A DNA stretch of 54,158 nt. Origin: an uncultured Parabacteroides sp. (lineage in GTDB: Bacteria; Bacteroidota; Bacteroidia; Bacteroidales; Tannerellaceae). The notes under the pieces were generated by a model that did not search any database, had not been told where the DNA came from, and saw only the letters and a program-made list of their open reading frames with translations. Within the stretch, counting starts at the first letter, position 1; each line of letters opens with the position of its first letter. This document shows positions 15,556 through 24,203 of the stretch, in pieces. The position numbers were made by a program, and so were the translations under genes. Location of the stretch: positions 1-54,158 of the forward strand of contig NZ_CABUOD010000030.1 of the NCBI RefSeq assembly GCF_902493135.1, in the 5' to 3' direction.

Positions 15556-18438
15556 TTAATTTTTAATTCTATAAGCGGTTACCGGTCCGACCAACCCCGC
15601 CGGCTGTACAACATCCTGCCTCCGGGTCCACGCCTGAGCGATCTTATTATCCTTCAGCGTCTTCATATAGTTTCCCATAACGGTTACGACATGTACCTCA
15701 ACCATATTCTCTCCCTGTTTCAATCGGGTTGCGACCGGATGGATACGGCGACCATACCATTTGACACCACAGCTCTGCCCATTCACGAATACTTCGGACA
15801 CACCGTGCACCAATCCGAGGTTAAGCACCGTTCCGGCAGGCGAAGAGACATTGATTTTCTTCCTATAGACAACCGTTCCGCAGAAGTTCACATAGTCCGT
15901 ATCTTTCAAATCCTGCAATTTGTCGAAATGTGTCTTTTGTACCGTATTCTCACGGCTGTGACGAAATTCGACATCCCAGTCGGCAGACAGGTCTTGCAAG
16001 TCCGTACCGGAAGTAGGCAGCGGCTTGTAATCATTCCCTCTCTTTTGCTTATCGAACACAATCAGGAGAGAATCAGCCGGACCGAAGTCGAACAGGAAAC
16101 TGTTGGCGGCATCCAACGGCAACCGGTACCGTTCGCCCGTTTCCAGATCCCACACCCAACCCTGACGGCCTTTTACAATCTCGTTGCTGAAGGAAATACG
16201 GGTCTGATGCGAATTATAGCGGTGCGCATAACTGAAGAAGAACATTTCTTCCCTGTTATCGCCCTGATAACGGTTCTGCATCAAGTAAGGATCAGGTTTT
16301 TCGATCGTCACATACGGTGCCAATCCATAGTCTTTCTGTACCCCCTGATACCAACCGACGAAGTCTTTTTCCGGTTTCTGGAGCAATATGAGACGTCCGT
16401 CCATCTGCTTCATCTTTTCCACCCATTCCTGCACTTCCTTATCGTGCTTGCCATGATCTTTCAGGCCGACCGATTTATGCGGATAAGCCTCGATGCAGAA
16501 GATACGCCCGCCTGAAGCCACAAAATCATACAATTTACGAGCGGTAGCCGGTTCCATACTCTCCACCTCGATCAGGAAAAGCGTTTTATATTTGCGGGGA
16601 CCGTAACACAAGTAACCGTCTTTCATCTCGGCATCCCGGATGATCGATTCGGAAACATAGTCGCAACCGCTACCGTTCTTATGGATCGCCTCCCATACCA
16701 ATGTCTTATATTTCACATTGGTAGTGGCGGGGAACGGCTCGTTCTGCATCCCCAACGTGCTCCACATATCGGCTATCGGATGCAGGATCGCGATATCCGC
16801 ATACATGGTTCCATGTTGCAGGGCGGAAGCCATACGGCCTTTATAAGCGGTATAATATTTGAAATACGGCCACCAGTTGTTATTCTCGTTATAATAAGCC
16901 CCGTAACGAATCCATCCGGGGAACGGTGCTTCTTTCGGAGAATAGTTGAAACCGTGGAAGATGGAATGTGTCACACCGGAGATAGCCGTCTGGTCGCCTC
17001 CGATCTTCAACAACTCCAATGTCATATTGAACACGGTATAGGTATTTGTCATCTCCTCGCAACTCACCAGGCGCTTTCCCCGCAAGTGGGCGGCAGAAGA
17101 TACATATTTATTGACCATCGTATAGGCACGGCCCCGGCGATAATCCTCTTCCGACATCTCCTCACCCAAACGGTGCCGCAACCAGGTCATCGTCCAGGAT
17201 TCACATTCGGGAATATCATAATCCAGGCTGCTTTCGAGCGGGAAGAAACCACGTCCGTAGGCTTGTGCACGCGATTTGACGTTCAGCCCCTTGCACCAGT
17301 CCAGATAAGTCCGTGTAAAACGCTCGCGCAACAGTTCGGCTTTCGTATATTCGAAGTCATAGCGTACACGCTGGATCGTATCGTCCAGTTCGGGTGTGAA
17401 CTGCACCTTCGGCTCATAGGTCAACACATTCCCCATACTCCCCATCTTAAACAGGATGAAAGGCAGGTACGGTTGCACATCATATCCCCGGCGTCTCTTG
17501 AACTCTTCCGCCATATCATACGACCAGTTCGAACCTTCCAGTTCCATGCTGTCGGTGAACAGGGAACGGATATTGCCGGACAACGGGCCTAAACGGTTCT
17601 GGATCTTGTCCGACATATTATTCAGATATTTCTGTACGGCCGGCTTGTTGAAGTGGTTCAACACCGGTCCCGTAGCACCGGGAGCGCCATTGATCACTTC
17701 GAGGAAACCGCGTATCTTGACTAAGGCAAACAAGACATATTTCCCATCGGGCACTTTGAACTTGAACGTCCCGTCCACCTCCTTCCCCATCAGGTCGATA
17801 GCCTGGTCAAGCCTGCCAAACGGTTCGGGGACCAACTGCAAGGATACTAACTCCATCTTCTTTCCGAGGAAGGGAGAACTGATAGCAGGATCGGCTGCAC
17901 AGAACAGACCGTCGCGAGAGACTTCATAATCGATCGGGCCGCTCAGTTTCTCAGAGTAGTTCACGACAACATCCGCCCGTTCGTCTCCCGTCAGGAACTC
18001 CGCCCCGAACGGCCAGCCGGAACCGACGATCAGATCGCAGGTCATATCGAGCGACTTCGCCTCGTCAAAAGTCACCCGTAACATGTCGATCCATTCGTCA
18101 CTCAGCCAGGACAGCGACTTCTTTCCCAGATCGTCCGTGTCATTACCGGGGAATTTGACCGGATTGATCTCTACTCCTCCGATACCTGCATCCTTCAATA
18201 TGTGCAGTTCGCGTTTCAACTCGTCGGCTTCCACTTTATCCCCGTTCCACCACCAACGGACAAACGGACGGTAAATGGATTGCGGATCGCGAAATAATTT
18301 ATATAGTTCACCGGAACGCAAGGCTGCTCCCGTCACCTCACCGGTCGCATCGACCGCACCCCACAACGGCATACGGCTACCGACAGCACAACCGGCCGTC
18401 CATAAAACACTCTGTTTGATAAAAGATCTCCTCTGCAT
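15556..18438 (-). CDS. GH106-type alpha-L-rhamnosidase
   Basis: A 960-residue enzyme beginning MQRRSFIKQSVLWTAGCAVG, a twin-arginine-like export signal. The N-terminal region YRPFVRWWWNGDKVEADELK, GIGGVEINPVKFPG and IVGSGWPFGAEF is characteristic of the GH106/DUF4965-like rhamnosidase group with a TIM barrel. Mid-protein SCEEMTNTYTVFNMTLELLK and GVTHSIFHGFNYSP are typical of the catalytic barrel. The C-terminal 200 residues form beta-sandwich domains (VYRKKINVSSPAGTVLNLGL, VFVNGQSCGVKWYGRRI). It is placed between GH28 genes 15 and 50 bp away, so it probably removes rhamnose from rhamnogalacturonan fragments produced by its neighbours. Confidence 0.82.
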   Translation of the reverse strand: MQRRSFIKQSVLWTAGCAVGSRMPLWGAVDATGEVTGAALRSGELYKLFRDPQSIYRPFVRWWWNGDKVEADELKRELHILKDAGIGGVEINPVKFPGNDTDDLGKKSLSWLSDEWIDMLRVTFDEAKSLDMTCDLIVGSGWPFGAEFLTGDERADVVVNYSEKLSGPIDYEVSRDGLFCAADPAISSPFLGKKMELVSLQLVPEPFGRLDQAIDLMGKEVDGTFKFKVPDGKYVLFALVKIRGFLEVINGAPGATGPVLNHFNKPAVQKYLNNMSDKIQNRLGPLSGNIRSLFTDSMELEGSNWSYDMAEEFKRRRGYDVQPYLPFILFKMGSMGNVLTYEPKVQFTPELDDTIQRVRYDFEYTKAELLRERFTRTYLDWCKGLNVKSRAQAYGRGFFPLESSLDYDIPECESWTMTWLRHRLGEEMSEEDYRRGRAYTMVNKYVSSAAHLRGKRLVSCEEMTNTYTVFNMTLELLKIGGDQTAISGVTHSIFHGFNYSPKEAPFPGWIRYGAYYNENNNWWPYFKYYTAYKGRMASALQHGTMYADIAILHPIADMWSTLGMQNEPFPATTNVKYKTLVWEAIHKNGSGCDYVSESIIRDAEMKDGYLCYGPRKYKTLFLIEVESMEPATARKLYDFVASGGRIFCIEAYPHKSVGLKDHGKHDKEVQEWVEKMKQMDGRLILLQKPEKDFVGWYQGVQKDYGLAPYVTIEKPDPYLMQNRYQGDNREEMFFFSYAHRYNSHQTRISFSNEIVKGRQGWVWDLETGERYRLPLDAANSFLFDFGPADSLLIVFDKQKRGNDYKPLPTSGTDLQDLSADWDVEFRHSRENTVQKTHFDKLQDLKDTDYVNFCGTVVYRKKINVSSPAGTVLNLGLVHGVSEVFVNGQSCGVKWYGRRIHPVATRLKQGENMVEVHVVTVMGNYMKTLKDNKIAQAWTRRQDVVQPAGLVGPVTAYRIKN

Positions 18439-18453
18439 AGTTTTTTCCTCCTT

Positions 18454-19206
18454 TTATTGATCGCTTGAGACAGCTTTGCCATCTGGTGTTATACAATTTG
18501 TAAATATCAGGTTGCGGGATGTCCCGGCACTCTCCAACGGATTCCCTGTCATATTGAAGTAGCAATCCGTCATCTTCACTCCGTCACAGCCGGAAATCGA
18601 GATTGCTTTCCGGTCCGATGCACCTGCATTCACAACGACTTTGTCGACTGTCACATTGCGGCAATCCTTATATATTTCGGCGATGTTTGCTGCATCCTGC
18701 AGGGTAACCTGTTCGATTTTCACATCCTCGCAGCCCGCCATACAGATCAAAGCCGGTGCATAACCGGATATATTCCCTTCAATATGGCCTTTCTGCAATT
18801 GCTCTTCCACACTTGCCCGCACGGCGATGCTACGGCCATCGATGATGCCTTTTCCACCGATACCGATATTCTTTTGCTTGTCTGCGTAAATAATCGCATT
18901 ACATTTCTCCACCCCTTTAAAATCATACACAGATGGGACAGCAACCAAGACGGCTCCCTCTTCGATACGGATCGTCACATTCGACTTCAGTTCGATCGAA
19001 CCGGTCAAATAACGGCCCACATAAAAAATAAGCCGGCCACCTCCCTGTTCACTGATATAATCGACAGCCCGCTGGATGGAACGGGTATTGAGTGTCACCC
19101 CGTCCGATTTGATCCCAAACATCGCGACCTGGTAATCCTTCGCCGAAAGCCCCGTCACAAAAACCAGCAGCCCTATCACACTTGCAAATAATTTATTTCT
19201 ATACAT
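18454..19206 (-). CDS. Short GH28-like beta-helix protein lacking catalytic residues
   Basis: A 250-residue exported protein (MYRNKLFASVIGLLVFVTG, cleavage near LSA). Residues 23-90 follow the flanking GH28 enzymes almost motif for motif (FGIKSDGVTLNTRSIQRAVD, YLTGSIELKSNVTI). In the region where the neighbours have NNDG and DATDDA it has ASDRKAISISGCDGVKM and then NMTGNPLESAGTS, so the GH28 acid pair is absent. It ends about 240 residues early. It is flanked by catalytic GH28 genes at 18 and 15 bp, so it is co-transcribed. The intact signal and reading frame suggest a retained binding or scaffold role rather than simple decay, but a truncated pseudogene is possible. Confidence 0.7.
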   Translation of the reverse strand: MYRNKLFASVIGLLVFVTGLSAKDYQVAMFGIKSDGVTLNTRSIQRAVDYISEQGGGRLIFYVGRYLTGSIELKSNVTIRIEEGAVLVAVPSVYDFKGVEKCNAIIYADKQKNIGIGGKGIIDGRSIAVRASVEEQLQKGHIEGNISGYAPALICMAGCEDVKIEQVTLQDAANIAEIYKDCRNVTVDKVVVNAGASDRKAISISGCDGVKMTDCYFNMTGNPLESAGTSRNLIFTNCITPDGKAVSSDQ

Positions 19207-19224
19207 ATTCTTATTCTTTATATT

Positions 19225-20706
19225 TTAATCTTCCGACTTTTTATAGGGGAATATTTGTTCTTTACCCTCGCTTTCCGGCTCTATGAACCGGACATTCTTG
19301 AATGTAACCCCCTCCGCATCATCTGTTACGATTGCCGGACGGTAATCTTTTTTCAAAGCCTTAAAAGTCACATTATCAAAAGTGATCCCCTCGGCATGAC
19401 GGATGTAGAAGCCCCAGGCCGGCAATTCCTTAAACTGCGAAAACTCCGGATAGGAAGTTGCCATTTCAGGGATGCTGTCCAATTCTGCCGGTGTCAGTCC
19501 CCGGTAAGCATAGTAGGGATTACCGCCTCCGGGAGAAACGATCTCGATATTCTGAAGCGTCACGTTCTGAATCTTATATTCAGGCAATCCGACAATGCTG
19601 GCGGGTGAAATATTACGGGGAAGGTCTTCGATCGGCCCCTCATAATTATATCCGGCATCCGGTTTATCCATCGGGATCTCGGCATAGACATTCTTGATCG
19701 TAATATTCTTCATGACCGGTTTCTTCCCTGCACTCCAACGGTCACCGATACGGAGGTAGATCACATTTCCGGTATGGATGGAGCGCACGCCGTCCACCTC
19801 AATATTTTCAATCAGAGCACCGTCGACCGCGGCAAACGTTATGGCCGAACGATACGTATCGTATATCTTGATATTCTTCACCTTGAAATTACGAAAACCG
19901 CCACGGGAGACTGTTCCGAATTTCAATCCGCTGGCGCTCGAACGGCCTACACAGTTCTCGACCACCACGTTCTGGCACATGCTGTTCGCATCGTGCGATT
20001 TGAAGCAAAGGGCATCATCCGCCGCATCGATAAAAGAGTTTTTCAGCACGACGCCGTCGCAGTCCACAATATCTATACCGTCATTATTCCAGTAAGATTT
20101 ACTATCGACCTGTATGCCGTCGACATACAGATTCTTGCATTGATCGTAGGTCTGGTTCCAGCTTGCCGGGTCCCGCAGGGTGATATCCTTGATCGTCACA
20201 TTCTCGCATTCACGGAAATAGATATTCTGCGGGCGGTTCGTCTCGTTCGGACGGCCCAGTTTCAGAGGATCTTCGTAGATACCCCGTTGGATATAGTCCA
20301 CCATATTGTTGGCGGTTTGGAAACCACGCCCATCGATCGTCCCCTTTCCCGTTATACCGATATTCTGCTGTTTGACAGCAAAGATCATAGACATCCAGCG
20401 AATATACGGATCTTTTTCGTAATCCCAGGGATTGGTCGAACCGAGCAGGGCCGCCCCTTCCTCAAGATGAAGCGTCACATTCGATTTCAGGTAAATCGTC
20501 CCAGTCTGGTAATTGCCCGCAGTAAAGACCAAACGCCCCCCACCCTGCCCGTTCACAAAGTCGATTCCTTTCTGGATGGAGTTCGTATTCAACGTCTTGC
20601 CATCCGCTTTCACCCCGAAATCCGTGGCATAATAATCCTTGGCCGACAGGCTCGCCCCGCATATCAAGGCGAGGCAAAGAATAAAGAATTTGTATCTGTT
20701 CATCAT
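19225..20706 (-). CDS. GH28 polygalacturonase-like enzyme, first gene of pectin operon
   Basis: A 493-residue exported enzyme from MMNRYKFFILCLALICGASL; this start lies downstream of the −7 box, whereas the longer frame start at 20748 would sit on the transcription start. It shows the same beta-helix layout as the distal GH28: FGVKADG, NTNSIQKGIDFV, YWNNDGIDIVDCDG, and DAADDALCFKSHDA with the acidic pair. It also shares PDAGYNYEGPIEDLPRNISP and LPAWGFYIRHAEG with the other copy, so the two are paralogues from duplication. It likely acts on pectin backbone galacturonides. Confidence 0.88.
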   Translation of the reverse strand: MMNRYKFFILCLALICGASLSAKDYYATDFGVKADGKTLNTNSIQKGIDFVNGQGGGRLVFTAGNYQTGTIYLKSNVTLHLEEGAALLGSTNPWDYEKDPYIRWMSMIFAVKQQNIGITGKGTIDGRGFQTANNMVDYIQRGIYEDPLKLGRPNETNRPQNIYFRECENVTIKDITLRDPASWNQTYDQCKNLYVDGIQVDSKSYWNNDGIDIVDCDGVVLKNSFIDAADDALCFKSHDANSMCQNVVVENCVGRSSASGLKFGTVSRGGFRNFKVKNIKIYDTYRSAITFAAVDGALIENIEVDGVRSIHTGNVIYLRIGDRWSAGKKPVMKNITIKNVYAEIPMDKPDAGYNYEGPIEDLPRNISPASIVGLPEYKIQNVTLQNIEIVSPGGGNPYYAYRGLTPAELDSIPEMATSYPEFSQFKELPAWGFYIRHAEGITFDNVTFKALKKDYRPAIVTDDAEGVTFKNVRFIEPESEGKEQIFPYKKSED

Positions 20707-20756
20707 AATACAGTATTTACATTTAATTGATAATGGCATTAGAATCATTCAAGTTA

Positions 20757-20764
20757 CAAATTTA
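20757..20764 (-). promoter_or_regulatory. −7 box of pectin operon
   Basis: TAAATTTG on the minus strand fits the consensus, with a start site about 45 nt before the GH28 ATG. Upstream of it, AGGG-N4-CCCT (around 20778-20789) is a small dyad where an activator could bind. Confidence 0.45.
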
Positions 20765-20851
20765 TTTATGATTCACAGGGCTAACCCTATGCTTTTGATA
20801 TTAATAATTAAAATTTTGGCAAAAGAGGATTTATAGAACTAATCAATAAGC

Positions 20852-20859
20852 TATATTTG
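20852..20859 (+). promoter_or_regulatory. −7 box of DUF6057-like/PD40 operon
   Basis: TATATTTG fits TAnnTTTG and lies 22 bp before the start codon. No convincing −33 element was seen. Confidence 0.45.
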
Positions 20860-20881
20860 TAGAGTAAATATTCTTTAAGAA

Positions 20882-22642
20882 ATGGAGAAAAAGAAATATA
20901 ATCATATCATCAGATGGGCTTTTTGGGGATCGACAGGCCTTATCTTGTTCTTATTCCTACAATATAGATATGCATTCTATTTTCTTTACATAGAACAACT
21001 ACAGTTATTCCCGCTAACAAATGATTACTTTATACAAAAGCTCTCCACTCCTGGGGGATTTGTCTCCTATTTAGCTGAATTTATGACGCAATTTTATAGC
21101 TTGCCTTATGTCGGAGCATCTATGACAACCATACTTTTCCTTTTCGGATGCTTTTGCATGCAAAAAATAACAAACAAATTAGCGCCTGCTTTCGACAGTT
21201 TGATAGTAGTTACTGTTCCAATGGCCTGTTTCTGTCTTTTACAATTAGATATGAACTACCGCCAAGAAGGAACCGTAGCATTCATTCTTGTCCTCGTTTT
21301 CTTTTATTTATTTATCTGCCTGCCTCATTTCTATTTACGATTGACAGCATCCGTCATTATACCTGTTATCCTTTTTGGGCTGGCGGGGCCAACTACCACA
21401 TTATTTATAACGGGTGTCGTGATTTGGGCTCTACAAAAGCGACCACCCCGTGAATACTGGAGTTTGCTTTCTATTCCAACATGGCTCATGCTTAGCTGGT
21501 TATCATGCTATCAGGCGTGGCAAAGCAATATATGGGAAAGTTTCATTCCCAATATCTATTATACAGATCTTTCACAAGTTTCTAATTTATCTTTTTTATA
21601 CTGCGCCTGGATATCTTTTCCTGTGTCATTGTTCATAACCGTATCTATCGGAAGAAAGATCCATATAGCACACAAACGGATCATTTTCTTCCGCCTTTTT
21701 GAACTCGGAATCATTTTTGCCGGTTTTTGGTTCATATCTGAAAAAACCCAGGACACAACCCTACTTGCCAATATGGAACAAGATTACTATTTAAGAAACA
21801 AACGTTGGAAAGATATCATCTCTACTTTCCCTGCGCAGAAAAGCGACTTGCAAACCATTAATATTTTGAATCTTGCATTGTCCAATGAAGGCAAACTGGA
21901 TCAAGACCTTTTCAAATATCCCCAACGAGGCGGTGAAACATTGTTGTCGAATTGGGATGAACGACTTTCAGGGGCAATCGCACAAGCCGACTTACATTAT
22001 ATGATAGGAAATATCGGAGCAGCTCAAAAATATGCCTATGAAGGATATATACTTTCCCCAAACGGTAATCCCCGGCTTCTAAAGCGATTGATCGACACGA
22101 ATCTGATCTTCGGTTTCTATCCGGTAGCAGAGAAATACATTACGATCCTGGAACAGACCTGTTTTTACAAGAAATGGGCTCAGGAACATCGAAAATATCT
22201 GAACAACGACAAAATGGTCGAATCAGATAGTGAATACGGCCACAAACGAAAAGCCCTTAAAGAAAATCCAGACGAAACGGTCTGTTTGGATTTCACTCGT
22301 GTACTCGAACGCTTGGCTGCAAACAACCCCGACAATCCGATTCCTCTGCTCTACTTGACGACTTTCCATCTATTGAATAAAGATTTGACCTCTTTCGATC
22401 ATCTTTATAAAAAATACTATCAAACAAAGATATGGCCGACACTGACTATCCGTCAACAGGAAGCCGTCATAGCCTGGTATGAGGACCAACGCCCTGACTG
22501 GCCAGAAAAAGGGATCAGCCCTGAAACAGGACAACGCTATTTAGCATTAAAGGGCGCATTGCAAAACCACAATTTAGGGAACAAGGCTATAGCCTCATTT
22601 GAAGACACTTACTGGTATTATTTACTGTTTAAAAAAGAATGA
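20882..22642 (+). CDS. DUF6057-like polytopic membrane protein
   Basis: A 586-residue protein. The N-terminal ~320 residues contain about eight to ten hydrophobic segments (for example LILFLFLQYRYAFYFLYI, FILVLVFFYLFICLPHFYL, IIFAGFWFIS). The C-terminal ~260 residues form a soluble helical repeat domain resembling TPRs (AIAQADLHYMIGNIGAAQ, KYAYEGYILSPNGNPRLL, NPIPLLYLTTFHLL). It matches a Bacteroidota family I recall as DUF6057, without known function. The stop overlaps the next start by 4 bp, so it is co-translated with a PD40 lipoprotein. The pair probably forms a membrane-anchored envelope complex. AT content is higher than in the neighbouring pectinase genes. Confidence 0.7.
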   Translation: MEKKKYNHIIRWAFWGSTGLILFLFLQYRYAFYFLYIEQLQLFPLTNDYFIQKLSTPGGFVSYLAEFMTQFYSLPYVGASMTTILFLFGCFCMQKITNKLAPAFDSLIVVTVPMACFCLLQLDMNYRQEGTVAFILVLVFFYLFICLPHFYLRLTASVIIPVILFGLAGPTTTLFITGVVIWALQKRPPREYWSLLSIPTWLMLSWLSCYQAWQSNIWESFIPNIYYTDLSQVSNLSFLYCAWISFPVSLFITVSIGRKIHIAHKRIIFFRLFELGIIFAGFWFISEKTQDTTLLANMEQDYYLRNKRWKDIISTFPAQKSDLQTINILNLALSNEGKLDQDLFKYPQRGGETLLSNWDERLSGAIAQADLHYMIGNIGAAQKYAYEGYILSPNGNPRLLKRLIDTNLIFGFYPVAEKYITILEQTCFYKKWAQEHRKYLNNDKMVESDSEYGHKRKALKENPDETVCLDFTRVLERLAANNPDNPIPLLYLTTFHLLNKDLTSFDHLYKKYYQTKIWPTLTIRQQEAVIAWYEDQRPDWPEKGISPETGQRYLALKGALQNHNLGNKAIASFEDTYWYYLLFKKE

Positions 22643-24078
22643 AGATGAAATCCAAAAACTATATATGGAGTATTTTGCTTATATGGGCATCCTGTTCGCA
22701 ACCAGATAAAGAGACAAGTATCTTGGTTGGCTCCTGTCCGAATATTTTTCCTGATTATGTCGGAGTAACTATTCCGTACAATATAGCTCCGCTAAACTTT
22801 TCAACAGTTGCGCCTGAAGAAGACATAAAGGTCGCATCGTTTGAAACCAAAGGTTTAAGATTTGAAGTAAAAGCGAACAAAGGTTTTATTGATATTCCGA
22901 TAAAGAAATGGAAAGCTCTTCTGGAAAAATCAAAAGGAGATTCAATAGCTGTACAAATCACGAGCAGCAAACAAGGGCAAAGCTATTCCTATCATCCTTT
23001 TTATATCTACGTTTCCCAACATCCAGTAGACCGATACATTGCCTATCGGCTCATCGAGCCTTTATATGCATTATGGAATGAGATGGGGCTTTATCAGCGC
23101 GACCTGGAATCATTTAAAGAGACTCCTATTTACGAAAACAAATTGACTGCACATAATTGTGTAAATTGTCACTCTTTCTGTTCCCATTCAGCAGGAAAGA
23201 TGTTATTTCACATGAGAGGAGAATACAACGGGACGGTTTTAATCGATGGTAACAATATCGAATTTATAGATTTTAAAGCACAAAGCGGCCAAAATATGGT
23301 TTATCCATCCTGGCATCCTTCCGGGAGATTTATTGCATTCTCAACCAACGACACCTATCAAGGGCTGCATCCAAGCCAGCGTATAGAAGTATATGACCGT
23401 AGTTCAGACATCGTCATTTGCGACCTCAAAACCCGGAAGATATTATCACCCTCCATACTTTCATCTCCCAACTATTTGGAAACTTTCCCTTCATTTTCAC
23501 CTGACGGGACAACCCTTTATTACTGTTCAGCTTCAACTCAAACAGTACCTGATTCCATATCCAAACTCCGGTATAGCCTATGCAGTATATCGTTCGATCC
23601 TGAAAACGGTTCTTTGGGGCAAACCGACACGTTATACAATGCCGATATACAAGGTGGCAGTATTTCTTTTCCCCGCATATCGCCTGATGGAAACTTTTTA
23701 ATGTATACACAATCCCAATACGCAACTTTCCCTATTTGGCACAACGATGCAGATTTACACCAAATAGACCTTCGGAATAACCAACAGATATCATTATCTG
23801 AAATTAATAGTGAGAAATCCGAAAGTTACCATTCGTGGTCTTCGAATAGCCATTGGGTTGTTTTCTCCAGTAGACGCATCGATGGGCTGCATACCCGCCT
23901 TTATATTACCCATATCGATAAAAAAGGGAAAGCATCGAAACCATTCTTATTGCCTCAAAAGAAAAAAGATTTTTACAAACTAAGTATGAAGTCTTACAAT
24001 ATTCCCGAATTCGTAAAAGATCGGATTCCTGTTCATCAAGCGACCAAAATAGCCCAAAAAGCGAAAGAGCATAAATAG
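22639..24078 (+). CDS. PD40/TolB-like lipoprotein with single CxxCH motif
   Basis: A 479-residue lipoprotein: signal MKMKSKNYIWSILLIWAS, then lipidated Cys19. Residues 25-140 form a beta-rich domain. HNCVNCHSFC at 172-181 contains a c-type heme-binding CxxCH (Cys174, Cys177, His178). From ~215 on come WD40-like PD40 repeats (YPSWHPSGRFIAFS, TFPSFSPDGTTLYYCS, FPRISPDGNFLMYT, YHSWSSNSHWVVFSS), giving a TolB-like propeller. The start overlaps the previous gene (ATGA). The CxxCH suggests a heme or metal cluster, so it may be a redox or iron-linked surface sensor; a structural disulfide is the alternative. It is related to proteins often labelled TolB-like in Bacteroides. Confidence 0.72.
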   Translation: MKMKSKNYIWSILLIWASCSQPDKETSILVGSCPNIFPDYVGVTIPYNIAPLNFSTVAPEEDIKVASFETKGLRFEVKANKGFIDIPIKKWKALLEKSKGDSIAVQITSSKQGQSYSYHPFYIYVSQHPVDRYIAYRLIEPLYALWNEMGLYQRDLESFKETPIYENKLTAHNCVNCHSFCSHSAGKMLFHMRGEYNGTVLIDGNNIEFIDFKAQSGQNMVYPSWHPSGRFIAFSTNDTYQGLHPSQRIEVYDRSSDIVICDLKTRKILSPSILSSPNYLETFPSFSPDGTTLYYCSASTQTVPDSISKLRYSLCSISFDPENGSLGQTDTLYNADIQGGSISFPRISPDGNFLMYTQSQYATFPIWHNDADLHQIDLRNNQQISLSEINSEKSESYHSWSSNSHWVVFSSRRIDGLHTRLYITHIDKKGKASKPFLLPQKKKDFYKLSMKSYNIPEFVKDRIPVHQATKIAQKAKEHK

Positions 24079-24149
24079 ACATCCGCAACAATGTTAATGC
24101 CATTGCCATAGGGTATCCACTGGGAAAAAGGGCTTCTTCGGATGCTTAC

Positions 24150-24178
24150 AAAAAAAGGCTGCCCATCACGGACAGCCC
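24150..24178 (-). terminator. Terminator of SusCD operon
   Basis: On the minus strand GGGCTGTCC pairs with GGGCAGCC across a short loop and is followed by seven T residues. It lies 25 bp past the susD-like stop and could also stop the convergent PD40 transcript. Confidence 0.8.
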
Positions 24179-24203
24179 TTTCACAACTGAGATTAAATAT
24201 CTG

